A DNA stretch of 6,593 bases from positions 1 through 6,593 of the forward strand of contig JAFAFN010000074.1 in assembly GCA_023423475.1 (NCBI GenBank), written 5' to 3'. Positions 1 through 6,136 of this stretch are shown in pieces. Every line of letters starts with the position of its first letter. Within the stretch, counting starts at the first letter, position 1. Both the position numbers and the translations under genes were made by a program. The DNA is from Actinomycetes bacterium. Its GTDB lineage: Bacteria > Actinomycetota > Acidimicrobiia > Acidimicrobiales > Microtrichaceae. The notes beneath the pieces were generated by a model. It was not told the origin of the DNA. It saw nothing but the letters and a program-made list of their open reading frames with translations, and did no database searches.

Positions 1-972
1 GACCGAGGTGCCGCCACCGAGCTGCTCACCGACCCACGCAGGGATGCCCTCGCCGACCCACGCCGGAAGGTCGTAGGTGGCCATGCCGAGGTACTGGAAC
101 ACGAAGCAGTGCATGAGCTCGTGGGCGAGGATCGCCCGGGTCTCCGCCGGCGCCTTGCGCTGTGCTCGTGGGCTCAGGTGGATGGTGCACGTCGCCAGGG
201 AGTTCTCGTCGCAGTCACCCGGGTCCCCCCAGGTGTACGCGGTGCCGAGCCCGAGCTCACGATCGTCCAGCTGGATCGTGACGGGACGGACCATCTCGAT
301 CTCGCCGCCGAGCAGTCCTTCGATCTCGATCGTGAGTGCGTCGAGCTGCGAGCGGAACGGCGCCGCACCGGGCGAGTCGGCGGACATGACCTTCTGGCCG
401 TAGCAGCCGGTCGTCGGGGCGGCGGCTGCGGGCGGCGCGGCCTGTCGAGCGCTGCGAGCCGGGACCGGGGCGCTGCGACCGTGCACGATCGGCGGCGCGG
501 CGGGCTCCTCGACCGGGCTCAGCGCGGCGGCGAGCACGGCGCGTTGCTCCGCGTCGAGGTCCTGGTAGTGACGCAGGATCCACGCAAGGGCCATGGTGCC
601 CTCGACCTCGTCGGGGTCGTGCTCGTTCGCCTCGACGTCGCTGCCGGGGATCGGGGCGATCGCGAGCTGGAACGCGTCGAGGGCCGTCTGCAGGCTCACC
701 TCGCCGTCGGGGCCGATCTCGCCGAGCGTGCGGTCCCACATCGCAGGGGGGATCGGGGCGGGCGGCTCCTCGATCATGAACTCCTCGACCTCGTCGAGAT
801 CGTCGGCGGCGGGTTCCGAGGTCGAGGACTCGAGTGCCTCGACGACGGCAGGGGCGGGTTCGGGCAGCGCGGACTCCGCGGAGTCGCCCGCTCCGCCGCA
901 GGCGGCGATCAGCGTGGCGGACGCGATGACGACGGCGAGCCAGGGGGATGCATGGCGGCGTGGTGATCTCAT
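1..972 (-). CDS. Putative secreted lipoprotein with HELMH zinc-metallopeptidase motif (C-terminus cut by window edge)
   Basis: The frame is open from an ATG at 972 to the window edge (324 codons), so the C-terminus is missing. The N-terminus is a lipoprotein signal peptide: arginine/histidine-rich start (residues 2-7), hydrophobic core (about 11-22) and lipobox LIAAC with the lipidated cysteine at residue 25. The mature protein should therefore be anchored on the outer face of the membrane. Residues 26-185 are acidic and rich in Pro/Ala, probably a flexible stalk. From about Cys190 it looks folded, with cysteines 190, 254, 262 and 289 that could form disulfides. H284-E-L-M-H288 is a classical HExxH zinc site, and Glu308 in a WVGEG context 20 residues later fits the third ligand of gluzincins (peptidase MA clan). 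The substrate is unknown. It lies 76 bp downstream of the LuxR-type gene on the same strand; no good Shine-Dalgarno precedes the ATG. The family is inferred from motif spacing only. Confidence 0.85.
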   Translation of the reverse strand, partial: MRSPRRHASPWLAVVIASATLIAACGGAGDSAESALPEPAPAVVEALESSTSEPAADDLDEVEEFMIEEPPAPIPPAMWDRTLGEIGPDGEVSLQTALDAFQLAIAPIPGSDVEANEHDPDEVEGTMALAWILRHYQDLDAEQRAVLAAALSPVEEPAAPPIVHGRSAPVPARSARQAAPPAAAAPTTGCYGQKVMSADSPGAAPFRSQLDALTIEIEGLLGGEIEMVRPVTIQLDDRELGLGTAYTWGDPGDCDENSLATCTIHLSPRAQRKAPAETRAILAHELMHCFVFQYLGMATYDLPAWVGEGIPAWVGEQLGGGTSV

Positions 973-1048
973 GTGAGCATCACACCGCGAGCAGCTCGCC
1001 GTTCCGTGAGCAATCGCTACTCAACTTCGCATCGCCCGGTCGCGGAGC
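973..1048. other. Intergenic gap between the LAL regulator and the lipoprotein gene
   Basis: This 76-bp gap separates two minus-strand genes. Its only structure is a small inverted repeat at 987-999 (arms GCGAGC / GCTCGC around one base), too short and without a T-run to be called a terminator. No convincing -35/-10 pair or strong Shine-Dalgarno for the lipoprotein gene is visible, so the gene could be read through from upstream or have its own unrecognised promoter. Confidence 0.5.
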
Positions 1049-3715
1049 TCAGTAGCCGGCACCCTCCATGGCTCCGGCCAGATCCGCCCGCTTCGAGATG
1101 CCCAGCTTCCCGTAGACCCGCTGCAGGTGGTTGTCGACGGTGCGCGGCGACACCACGAGCACCTCGGCGATCTCCCTGGTCGATCGACCCGATGCGGCGA
1201 GCACGGCGATCTCGCGTTCCCGTCGGGTGAGCAGCGCGGCGTTGGTCCCGTGGGCGAGCATCGGCGTGCGTGGCCCTCCGCACTCGGCCACCCACGCCTC
1301 GCAGCGCCGTCGCGACGCCGTCGCCGCCTTCGAGGACCCGGCGCCACGGTGCGCGATCGACGCCTCGTTCGCTGCTTCGGCTGCGAAGAGCAGCGCGCCC
1401 AGCGCGGCGAACCGCGATGCCGCGTCATCGAGCAGGTCGCCGTCCGCGGCGAGCAGTCCTCGGGCGAACACGACGCGGGCCGCCGACAACGGGCCGTCGA
1501 CCAGCTCGCCGAGCTCGATCGTGCGCTCCGCGCCGAGGTCCCTCGCCCCCACCCGCACCAGGTCGTGGCGCAGCGTCGCCTCGAGACCGAATCGGCCATC
1601 CGCGCGGGCGACCTCGGCCGCGTCGGACAGGATGCGGATCGCTTCGGGCAGGTCGTCGCGCCCGACGTGGACCCACGCGCGTGCACGGTCGATGTCCAGA
1701 TCCAGCATGCGCACCGCGGAGGGAGGTCGTCCGGTCGCGTCCGCGAGCGCCTCGCCGGCGCCGGCGACGTCGCCGCCGAGCGAGAGCGCCATCGCACAGA
1801 ACGCGATGCTGGGCGTGGCGAGCGGATGCGACAGCTCGTCGTAGACGACGCCCGCTTCTCGGGAGTGGAGCTCGGCGTCGCGCCACCTGCCGACGGCGAG
1901 GTGGATCGTGGCGAGCGATCGACCGGCCCAGGCCTGCCCGTGTCGGCCGCCGTTGGCGACGGCGTCGTCGTAGACGGGCTGCACGACCTCGAGCGCACGA
2001 TCGAGGTGGCCGAGCCCGACGAGTGCGAGCGCGACCGACGTCGCGCTCGTGGCCTCCTCGGGGGTCTGCGGTCGGCCGTGTGCCTGGCGTTGTGCCGCCA
2101 GGCCGAGCTCGGCGACGTGGAGCGCGTCCTCGAACCGTCCTCGTTGCTGCAGCACCATCGCGACGGACAGCGCGGCGATCGCCACGACGACGGGGTCGGG
2201 GTCGTCGAGCAGCGGCTCCGCCATCTCGAGCGCCTCGTCGAAGCGCACCTCGAACAGCGCGAAGTTCGCGAGCTGCGCGGCGAGCAGTGGCGGCACCTCG
2301 GTGGACTCGTCGGTTCCCTCGCCGTCATCGCCGTCGGCCGGTCCCGCAGCGGAGTTCCGCACGACCTCGGCGACGTCCTCACCCCGACCCAGACCACGGA
2401 ACAGGTTGTCGGCCCGCGCCGTCGCGATGAGCGTGCGCTCCTCGTCGGTCATGTCGATCCGGTCGGCCGAGGCGAACACCTCCTCGGCCTCGTCGTGCAG
2501 GCCGAGCCCGTCGAGCACGCGCCCGTGCAGGTGCAGCGCCCGCACCCCGGCGCCTGCCTGCACCGCGAGTCGGGCGAGTCGTTCGGTCAGCTCCAGGTCG
2601 TTGCCGACACCGGCGTCCTCGGCGGTCGCCAGCAGCGCCTCGGGGTCCGCCGGGTCGCCGGCCTCGACCGACCAGAGGGCGTGGCGTCGCACGTCCTCGC
2701 GTCGTCGCAGGCCGTGGCCTGCGGTCCACCGCGCCAGGTGTCGCAGCAGCTCGGCGCGACGCACCGAGGTCAGCGAACCGCGGGCGACGTGGCGGTGGAT
2801 GGGGTGCGCGAGGCGGATCTCGGTGCGGCTGCCGGCCCGGACGGTGCGCAGCAGCTCGATGCGCTGGAGCTCGTCGAGCGCGGCGTCCAGGCCCAACGAC
2901 GACACCAGTCCCGGCGCGACGGGCTCGCCGAGCGCGACCAGGTCGAGCAGTTCGCGTCCCTCGGCGCTCAACCCTTCGAGTCGTCGCTCGACCAGCTCCG
3001 ACAACCTCGGCGGCACGTCGAGCGGGCCGACCTGGATCCACATGCCCGACTGCTCGACGAGCGTGCCCGAGGTGCGGAGTCCGGTCACGAGCTCGCGCAC
3101 CATCTGCGGGCTGCCGTCGGTGGCACCGTGCAGCGCGTGCGCGGTGCCACCCTCGACCCGCCCACCGAGGATCGTCTCGATCATCAGGTCGTGCGCGGCT
3201 CGGCCCAGCGGCGCCAGGTCGATGCGGACCAGGTCGTCCTTCCACAGCTCGACCAGCGCGTCGGGCTGCGGCTCGCCGGCACGGACGGTCAGCAGCAGCG
3301 CGACCCGACGGGTCAGCGCGAGCTGCATCAGCAGCGCGGCCGACGCGTCGTCGAGCAGATGGGCGTCGTCCACGTAGAGCACGGGCCGCACACCCTCGGG
3401 CACCTCCGCGACGATCGCGTCGGCTCCTCGACGCAACCGGACGTAGCTGTCACCGTCGCCGAGTCCATCGGCCGGCAAGAACGGGGCGAACGCACCGAAG
3501 GGGATCGACGCCGCCGCCCGCGTCGCCGGCACGTAGATGACGGGCACGTCGGCGCGGGCCGCGACCTCGTCGCCGACGCGGGTGCGCCCGACTCCCGCGG
3601 GACCCATGACGACCACACCCGACGCACCTGGTGAGGCGAGCGTCCGCAGCGCTGCCGCGACCTCGTCGTCACGCCCGACGAGGGGCCAACCGTCCGCATC
3701 ACCCGCTCGATCCAC
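1049..3715 (-). CDS. LuxR-family transcriptional regulator with N-terminal AAA/STAND-type ATPase domain (LAL/MalT-like)
   Basis: A large signal-transduction ATPase regulator of 888 residues, within the usual LAL size range. Order of parts: WPLVGRDDEV near residue 10, the usual family opening; Walker A GPAGVGRT at 38-45; Walker B VLYVDDAHLLD at 112-122; a long helical, leucine/alanine-rich middle resembling the TPR-like sensor region (about 350-800); and a C-terminal LuxR helix-turn-helix from LTRREREIAVLAASG (829) to the end, with SPRTVDNHLQRVYGKLGI as the recognition part. In this family ATP and an inducer in the sensor region control DNA binding; the ligand here is unknown. The Walker A lysine is replaced by arginine (residue 44, codon CGC). 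The GTG at 3715 was chosen because AGGA lies 8 bases upstream; an in-frame GTG at 3748 would add 11 residues but has no ribosome binding site. The gene follows the desaturase on the same strand, separated by a palindrome, so it may or may not be co-transcribed. Confidence 0.93.
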   Translation of the reverse strand: MDRAGDADGWPLVGRDDEVAAALRTLASPGASGVVVMGPAGVGRTRVGDEVAARADVPVIYVPATRAAASIPFGAFAPFLPADGLGDGDSYVRLRRGADAIVAEVPEGVRPVLYVDDAHLLDDASAALLMQLALTRRVALLLTVRAGEPQPDALVELWKDDLVRIDLAPLGRAAHDLMIETILGGRVEGGTAHALHGATDGSPQMVRELVTGLRTSGTLVEQSGMWIQVGPLDVPPRLSELVERRLEGLSAEGRELLDLVALGEPVAPGLVSSLGLDAALDELQRIELLRTVRAGSRTEIRLAHPIHRHVARGSLTSVRRAELLRHLARWTAGHGLRRREDVRRHALWSVEAGDPADPEALLATAEDAGVGNDLELTERLARLAVQAGAGVRALHLHGRVLDGLGLHDEAEEVFASADRIDMTDEERTLIATARADNLFRGLGRGEDVAEVVRNSAAGPADGDDGEGTDESTEVPPLLAAQLANFALFEVRFDEALEMAEPLLDDPDPVVVAIAALSVAMVLQQRGRFEDALHVAELGLAAQRQAHGRPQTPEEATSATSVALALVGLGHLDRALEVVQPVYDDAVANGGRHGQAWAGRSLATIHLAVGRWRDAELHSREAGVVYDELSHPLATPSIAFCAMALSLGGDVAGAGEALADATGRPPSAVRMLDLDIDRARAWVHVGRDDLPEAIRILSDAAEVARADGRFGLEATLRHDLVRVGARDLGAERTIELGELVDGPLSAARVVFARGLLAADGDLLDDAASRFAALGALLFAAEAANEASIAHRGAGSSKAATASRRRCEAWVAECGGPRTPMLAHGTNAALLTRREREIAVLAASGRSTREIAEVLVVSPRTVDNHLQRVYGKLGISKRADLAGAMEGAGY

Positions 3716-3723
3716 GTCGCAGA

Positions 3724-3727
3724 TCCT
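3724..3727 (-). promoter_or_regulatory. Ribosome binding site (AGGA) that favours the GTG start at 3715
   Basis: On the minus strand AGGA lies exactly 8 bases before the GTG at 3715-3713. The alternative GTG at 3748 has no purine-rich match upstream. This decides the start of the LuxR-type gene, though a four-base match in GC-rich DNA is modest evidence. Confidence 0.45.
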
Positions 3728-3759
3728 GCCACTCGGCGGGCGCCGCACGGAACGCGGTC

Positions 3760-3811
3760 CGGCCGATCAGGGCTCGACCGGGCCCGGTCGAGCAGCGCGG
3801 CCGGTCAGGGC
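3760..3811. repeat. Pair of 14-bp direct repeats flanking the palindrome
   Basis: CGGCCGATCAGGGC at 3760-3773 and CGGCCGGTCAGGGC at 3798-3811 match at 13 of 14 positions, 38 bp start to start, one on each side of the 22-bp palindrome. The right copy covers the desaturase stop codon (TGA, 3807-3805) and its last codons, so it may be partly constrained by coding. It may be a small duplication or part of a binding-site array. Confidence 0.4.
3772..3793. repeat. Perfect 22-bp palindrome between desaturase and LAL regulator genes
   Basis: Every base from 3772 to 3793 pairs with its mirror position: the left arm GCTCGACCGGG is followed directly by its reverse complement. As RNA it could form a 9-bp GC-rich stem with a 4-base loop. 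There is no T-run on either strand after it, so it is not a textbook intrinsic terminator. It starts 12 bp before the desaturase-distal side of the gap ends and sits 57 bp upstream of the chosen LuxR-gene start. It could be a U-less terminator or processing hairpin, or a dimer operator for the regulator downstream. Confidence 0.6.
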
Positions 3812-4908
3812 AGGGCGAGGCGGAACACCTTGCGGATCACCGAGCCGAACTGCTCGACCAGCGATCCGGTGTTGTAGGTCAGGCCGTGGCGCTCACAGAC
3901 GTCGCGCACCTTCGGGGCGATCTCGGCGTAGCGGTTCGACGGCAGATCGGGGAACAGGTGGTGCTCGATCTGGTGGTCGAGGTTGCCCGAGAGCAGGTTC
4001 ATGAGCCGCCCGCCGTCGAAGTTCGCGCTCCCGAGGATCTGGCGGCGGTACCACGCGCCCCTCGACTCGCCCTCGACCTCGTTCGCGGGGAACACCTCGA
4101 CGCCGTCGGGGAAGTGGCCGCAGACGATCACCGAGAACGACCAGACGTTGCGGACGAGGTTGGCGACGAGCGCGCCGGTGGCCGATGCCACGACACCGGG
4201 CACTCCGAAGGGCGCCGAGAGCAGCGGGAACGCCACGTAGTCCTTCGCAACCTGCGTGCGGATCTTGCCCAGCGTCTCGACCAGCTTGGGCCGCAGCTCC
4301 GACAGGGGACGGCCGTCCGCGCGGGCCGAGGACAGGTCGTGCATGCCGACGCCGTACTCGAAGAGCAGGGCGAGCACGACGAAGTAGAGCGGCTGGGCGA
4401 CGTGTGCGGGATGCCAACGCTGCGACTCGTCGATGCGGATCACGCCGTAGCCGATGTCGTGGTCCATGCCGGCGACGTTGGTCCACTGGTGGTGCATGTG
4501 GTTGTGCGTGTGGCGCCACTGGGTCGAGGGGCAGACGTTGTCCCACTCCCAGGTCGTCGAGTGGATCTGGTCGTCGCGCATCCAGTCCCACTGGCCGTGC
4601 ATGACGTTGTGGCCGATCTCCATGTTCTCGAGGATCTTCGACAGCGAGAGCATGGCCGTGCCCGCGAGCCATGCCGGCGGAAGGAAACCGACCCACAACG
4701 CGGCCCGTCCGCCGAGCTCGAGGCTGCGCTGCCAGCGCAGGATCCCGCGCAGGTAGTCAGCATCACGTTGGCCGAGCGAGGCCAGCACCTCGTCGCGGAT
4801 CGCGTCGAGCTCGTCGGCCAGGCGGTCGAGGTCCATGTCCTCGGGCGTGGCGACGCTCGGAACGGTGTCGATGGTGGTCGGGAGCGGTCGGTCGATGACG
4901 GCGGTCAT
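3805..4908 (-). CDS. Membrane-bound fatty acid (acyl-CoA) desaturase, DesA3-like
   Basis: A 367-residue diiron desaturase with all three histidine boxes: HNVMH (100-104), HNHMHH (135-140) and QIEHH (313-317). Further family signatures are WTNVAGMDHDIGYGVIR (142-158) and CGHFPDGVE (263-271), whose His265 probably also binds metal. Hydrophobic stretches at about 69-92, 171-187 and 225-264 fit an integral membrane enzyme with its metal site in the cytoplasm. Family knowledge: such enzymes use O2 and two electrons to insert a cis double bond, usually delta-9, in a long saturated acyl chain; regiochemistry cannot be read from the sequence. The closest named relative I recognise is mycobacterial DesA3 (Rv3229c). 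It starts at ATG 4908 with AGGAGG five bases upstream and follows the reductase gene by 48 bp, so the two form an operon with the electron donor first. No key residue is missing. Confidence 0.95.
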   Translation of the reverse strand: MTAVIDRPLPTTIDTVPSVATPEDMDLDRLADELDAIRDEVLASLGQRDADYLRGILRWQRSLELGGRAALWVGFLPPAWLAGTAMLSLSKILENMEIGHNVMHGQWDWMRDDQIHSTTWEWDNVCPSTQWRHTHNHMHHQWTNVAGMDHDIGYGVIRIDESQRWHPAHVAQPLYFVVLALLFEYGVGMHDLSSARADGRPLSELRPKLVETLGKIRTQVAKDYVAFPLLSAPFGVPGVVASATGALVANLVRNVWSFSVIVCGHFPDGVEVFPANEVEGESRGAWYRRQILGSANFDGGRLMNLLSGNLDHQIEHHLFPDLPSNRYAEIAPKVRDVCERHGLTYNTGSLVEQFGSVIRKVFRLALP

Positions 4909-4913
4909 GGGTA

Positions 4914-4919
4914 CCTCCT
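4914..4919 (-). promoter_or_regulatory. Strong ribosome binding site of the desaturase gene
   Basis: A perfect AGGAGG (AGGAGGT including 4913) lies five bases before ATG 4908. It is the only full-consensus Shine-Dalgarno in the window and contrasts with the apparently leaderless reductase and MerR starts. It would let the desaturase be translated independently and efficiently from the shared mRNA. Confidence 0.85.
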
Positions 4920-4956
4920 GGGGGCGTTCGGTCAGACGGATGAGCAGCGAGGACGG

Positions 4957-6033
4957 TCAGAGGTCGAGCACGACGTCGCCGTCGGCCGACGAGACGCACA
5001 GCTGGACGTGCTCGCCCTCGCTGCGGCGGCGACCGTCGCGCAGGTCGGTGACGCAACCGGATGCGAGTCGTGTGGTGCACGTGTGGCAGATCCCCATGCG
5101 ACAGCCGTTGGCGGGGGTCAGGCCCGCGGACTCGGCGACCTCGAGCAGGGGGACACCTTCGGGCGCAGCGGCCACGACATCCGCGTTGGCGAACAGCGCG
5201 AGCGCGTTCGACGACGGTGTCTCGGGAGCGGCGCGACGCGGCGACCGCGTGCTCGGTCGGAACCGCTCGACGTGCAGTCGGTCGTCGATCCCCTCGGTGG
5301 CCCAGATGGACGTGGCCGCATCGAGCATCGACTCCGGTCCGCAGACGTGCGCGTCGCGGTCGCGCCAGTCGGGGCATCGCTGGTCGAGACGGTCGCGGGT
5401 CAGGCGGTGAGAGCCGTCGGCCCGGGAGTGCACCGGGACGACCTCGAGCCCGGCATGACGGGAGGAGAGCTCGTCGAGCTCCTCGGCGAAGAGCGCTCGC
5501 TCGGCGTTCACGCTGTGCGCCAGCACCACTGCGTCGATGTTGACGCCCTGTCGGTCGAGCCAGCGCAGCACCGCGACGGTCGGGGTGATACCGCTGCCGC
5601 CAGCGACGAAGAGCATCGGTGCCGACGGCGACCGTTCGACGCGCTCGGCACCACCGGCGGCGGGCGACAACTGCACGATCTCGCCCGGCCGGGCGTCGTG
5701 CACGAGATGTGGGGCGACCACACCACCCGGTGCCGCCTGCACGGTCACCTCGAGCAGCGGGTCCCCCGGCACCGACGTCAGCGTGAAGCTCCGGTGGTGG
5801 CGAACACCGTCGATGTCGACGCCGAGGGTGACGAACTGACCGACGCGGTGCCCCTGCCAGGCGGCACCGGGGCGGATGCGCACCGACGCGGCATCCACAC
5901 CTCGCGGCTGCACCGACACGATGCGTCCCCGGGCCCGCACACCCCAGAGCGGGTGCACCGTCGAGAGGAACGCGTCGACGTCGAGGGGGCTGGTGAACCG
6001 GTCGAGGATGCGTTGCGCCGTCGAGAGGACCAT
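4957..6033 (-). CDS. Ferredoxin-NAD(P)H reductase-like flavoprotein with C-terminal 2Fe-2S domain; desaturase electron-transfer partner
   Basis: A 358-residue single-chain electron-transfer protein. The N-terminal part (SPLDVDAFLSTVHPLW, then an FAD barrel) carries RSFTLTS at 81-87, the FAD-binding motif. The NAD(P)-binding half carries GGSGITP (145-151) and CGPESM (231-236), ending in HVERF (254-258). After an Arg/Ser/Pro-rich linker (about 260-275) comes a plant-type ferredoxin domain with Cys311, 316, 319 and 346 (CX4CX2CX26C) as 2Fe-2S ligands. Electrons should run from NAD(P)H through FAD and the cluster to the desaturase encoded 48 bp downstream. M. tuberculosis Rv3230c, the known DesA3 partner, has the same architecture and gene order. 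The ATG at 6033 was chosen because upstream in-frame TTG (6051) and GTG (6045) codons lie inside the operator repeats. No Shine-Dalgarno precedes the ATG, so the mRNA may be leaderless. NADPH versus NADH preference is not decided. Confidence 0.93.
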   Translation of the reverse strand: MVLSTAQRILDRFTSPLDVDAFLSTVHPLWGVRARGRIVSVQPRGVDAASVRIRPGAAWQGHRVGQFVTLGVDIDGVRHHRSFTLTSVPGDPLLEVTVQAAPGGVVAPHLVHDARPGEIVQLSPAAGGAERVERSPSAPMLFVAGGSGITPTVAVLRWLDRQGVNIDAVVLAHSVNAERALFAEELDELSSRHAGLEVVPVHSRADGSHRLTRDRLDQRCPDWRDRDAHVCGPESMLDAATSIWATEGIDDRLHVERFRPSTRSPRRAAPETPSSNALALFANADVVAAAPEGVPLLEVAESAGLTPANGCRMGICHTCTTRLASGCVTDLRDGRRRSEGEHVQLCVSSADGDVVLDL

Positions 6034-6050
6034 GACAGTAGACACTGACA
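6033..6050. promoter_or_regulatory. Operator-like dyad O1, abutting the reductase start codon
   Basis: TGACAGT-AGAC-ACTGACA: two 7-bp arms around a 4-bp spacer, one mismatch from perfect symmetry. Its first base is the complement of the A of the reductase ATG, and it contains the proposed -10 element. It is the left-most of three dyads with the same 7-4-7 geometry. A dimeric regulator bound here would cover the -10 and transcription start. Confidence 0.7.
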
Positions 6051-6070
6051 ATGACAGTTCCCACTGTCAA
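6042..6070 (-). promoter_or_regulatory. Probable promoter of the reductase-desaturase operon, embedded in O1/O2
   Basis: On the minus strand a consensus TTGACA (6070-6065) is followed after 17 bp by CAGTGT (6047-6042), which keeps the A2 and T6 of the actinobacterial TANNNT -10. Eight bases later comes the reductase ATG (6033), so transcription would begin at or very near the start codon, consistent with the lack of a Shine-Dalgarno. The -35 overlaps O2 and the -10 lies in O1, so occupancy should block polymerase. The hexamers could partly reflect the operator sequence itself. Confidence 0.5.
6052..6069. promoter_or_regulatory. Operator-like dyad O2, perfect inverted repeat
   Basis: TGACAGT-TCCC-ACTGTCA is a perfect 7-4-7 inverted repeat, separated from O1 by one base pair. 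On the minus strand five bases of the TTGACA -35 hexamer of the reductase promoter fall inside its right arm. The arms are one helical turn apart, as expected for a homodimeric helix-turn-helix protein. Such AT-containing symmetry stands out in a 70% GC region. Confidence 0.8.
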
Positions 6071-6077
6071 GGCTTCG

Positions 6078-6095
6078 TGTCAGTGTTCACTGTCA
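6078..6095. promoter_or_regulatory. Operator-like dyad O3
   Basis: TGTCAGT-GTTC-ACTGTCA has the same 7-4-7 layout with one arm mismatch, and flanking G6077/C6096 extend the symmetry. It lies 8 bp beyond O2, on the MerR-gene side, just upstream of the possible -35 of that gene. It could serve upstream cooperative binding for the reductase promoter, control of the MerR gene, or both. Confidence 0.7.
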
Positions 6096-6101
6096 CGATC
6101 T

Positions 6102-6130
6102 GTGCCACGCCCCGGATCAGATGGCATCAT
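6102..6130 (+). promoter_or_regulatory. Possible promoter for the divergent MerR gene
   Basis: GTGCCA (6102-6107, four of six matches to TTGACA) and CATCAT (6125-6130, A2 and T6 of TANNNT) are separated by 17 bp, and six bases later lies GTG 6137. This would give a leaderless mRNA, which fits the absence of a correctly spaced ribosome binding site (GAGG is only one base from the GTG). Both hexamers are weak matches. Confidence 0.25.
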
Positions 6131-6136
6131 CGAGGT

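Noticed and set aside
109..966. Long plus-strand open frame opposite the lipoprotein gene
   Set aside because: Its translation is Arg/Gly/Val-rich with no recognisable domain, and it lies exactly antisense to a frame with a signal peptide, lipobox and HELMH motif. It is a GC-driven shadow.
987..999. GCGAGC-A-GCTCGC inverted repeat downstream of the LAL gene
   Set aside because: Six-base GC arms with a one-base centre are common by chance at this GC content and there is no T-run or linked promoter signal.
3772..3793. Palindrome as a classical intrinsic terminator
   Set aside because: Neither strand has a T-run after the stem, so it is reported as a palindrome only; a U-less terminator remains possible.
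1127..6048. Two very long plus-strand frames (1127-3634 and 3631-6048), overlapping by four bases like a translationally coupled operon
   Set aside because: They are antisense to the LAL, desaturase and reductase genes, whose proteins show complete domain motifs. The antisense products are low-complexity Arg/Asp/Val/Gly sequence, as expected from GC-rich third codon positions. The overlap is coincidental.
6034..6051. Upstream TTG (6051) or GTG (6045) start for the reductase
   Set aside because: These codons would place the operator dyads and the proposed -10 inside the coding sequence, add only six residues without family conservation, and have no ribosome binding site.
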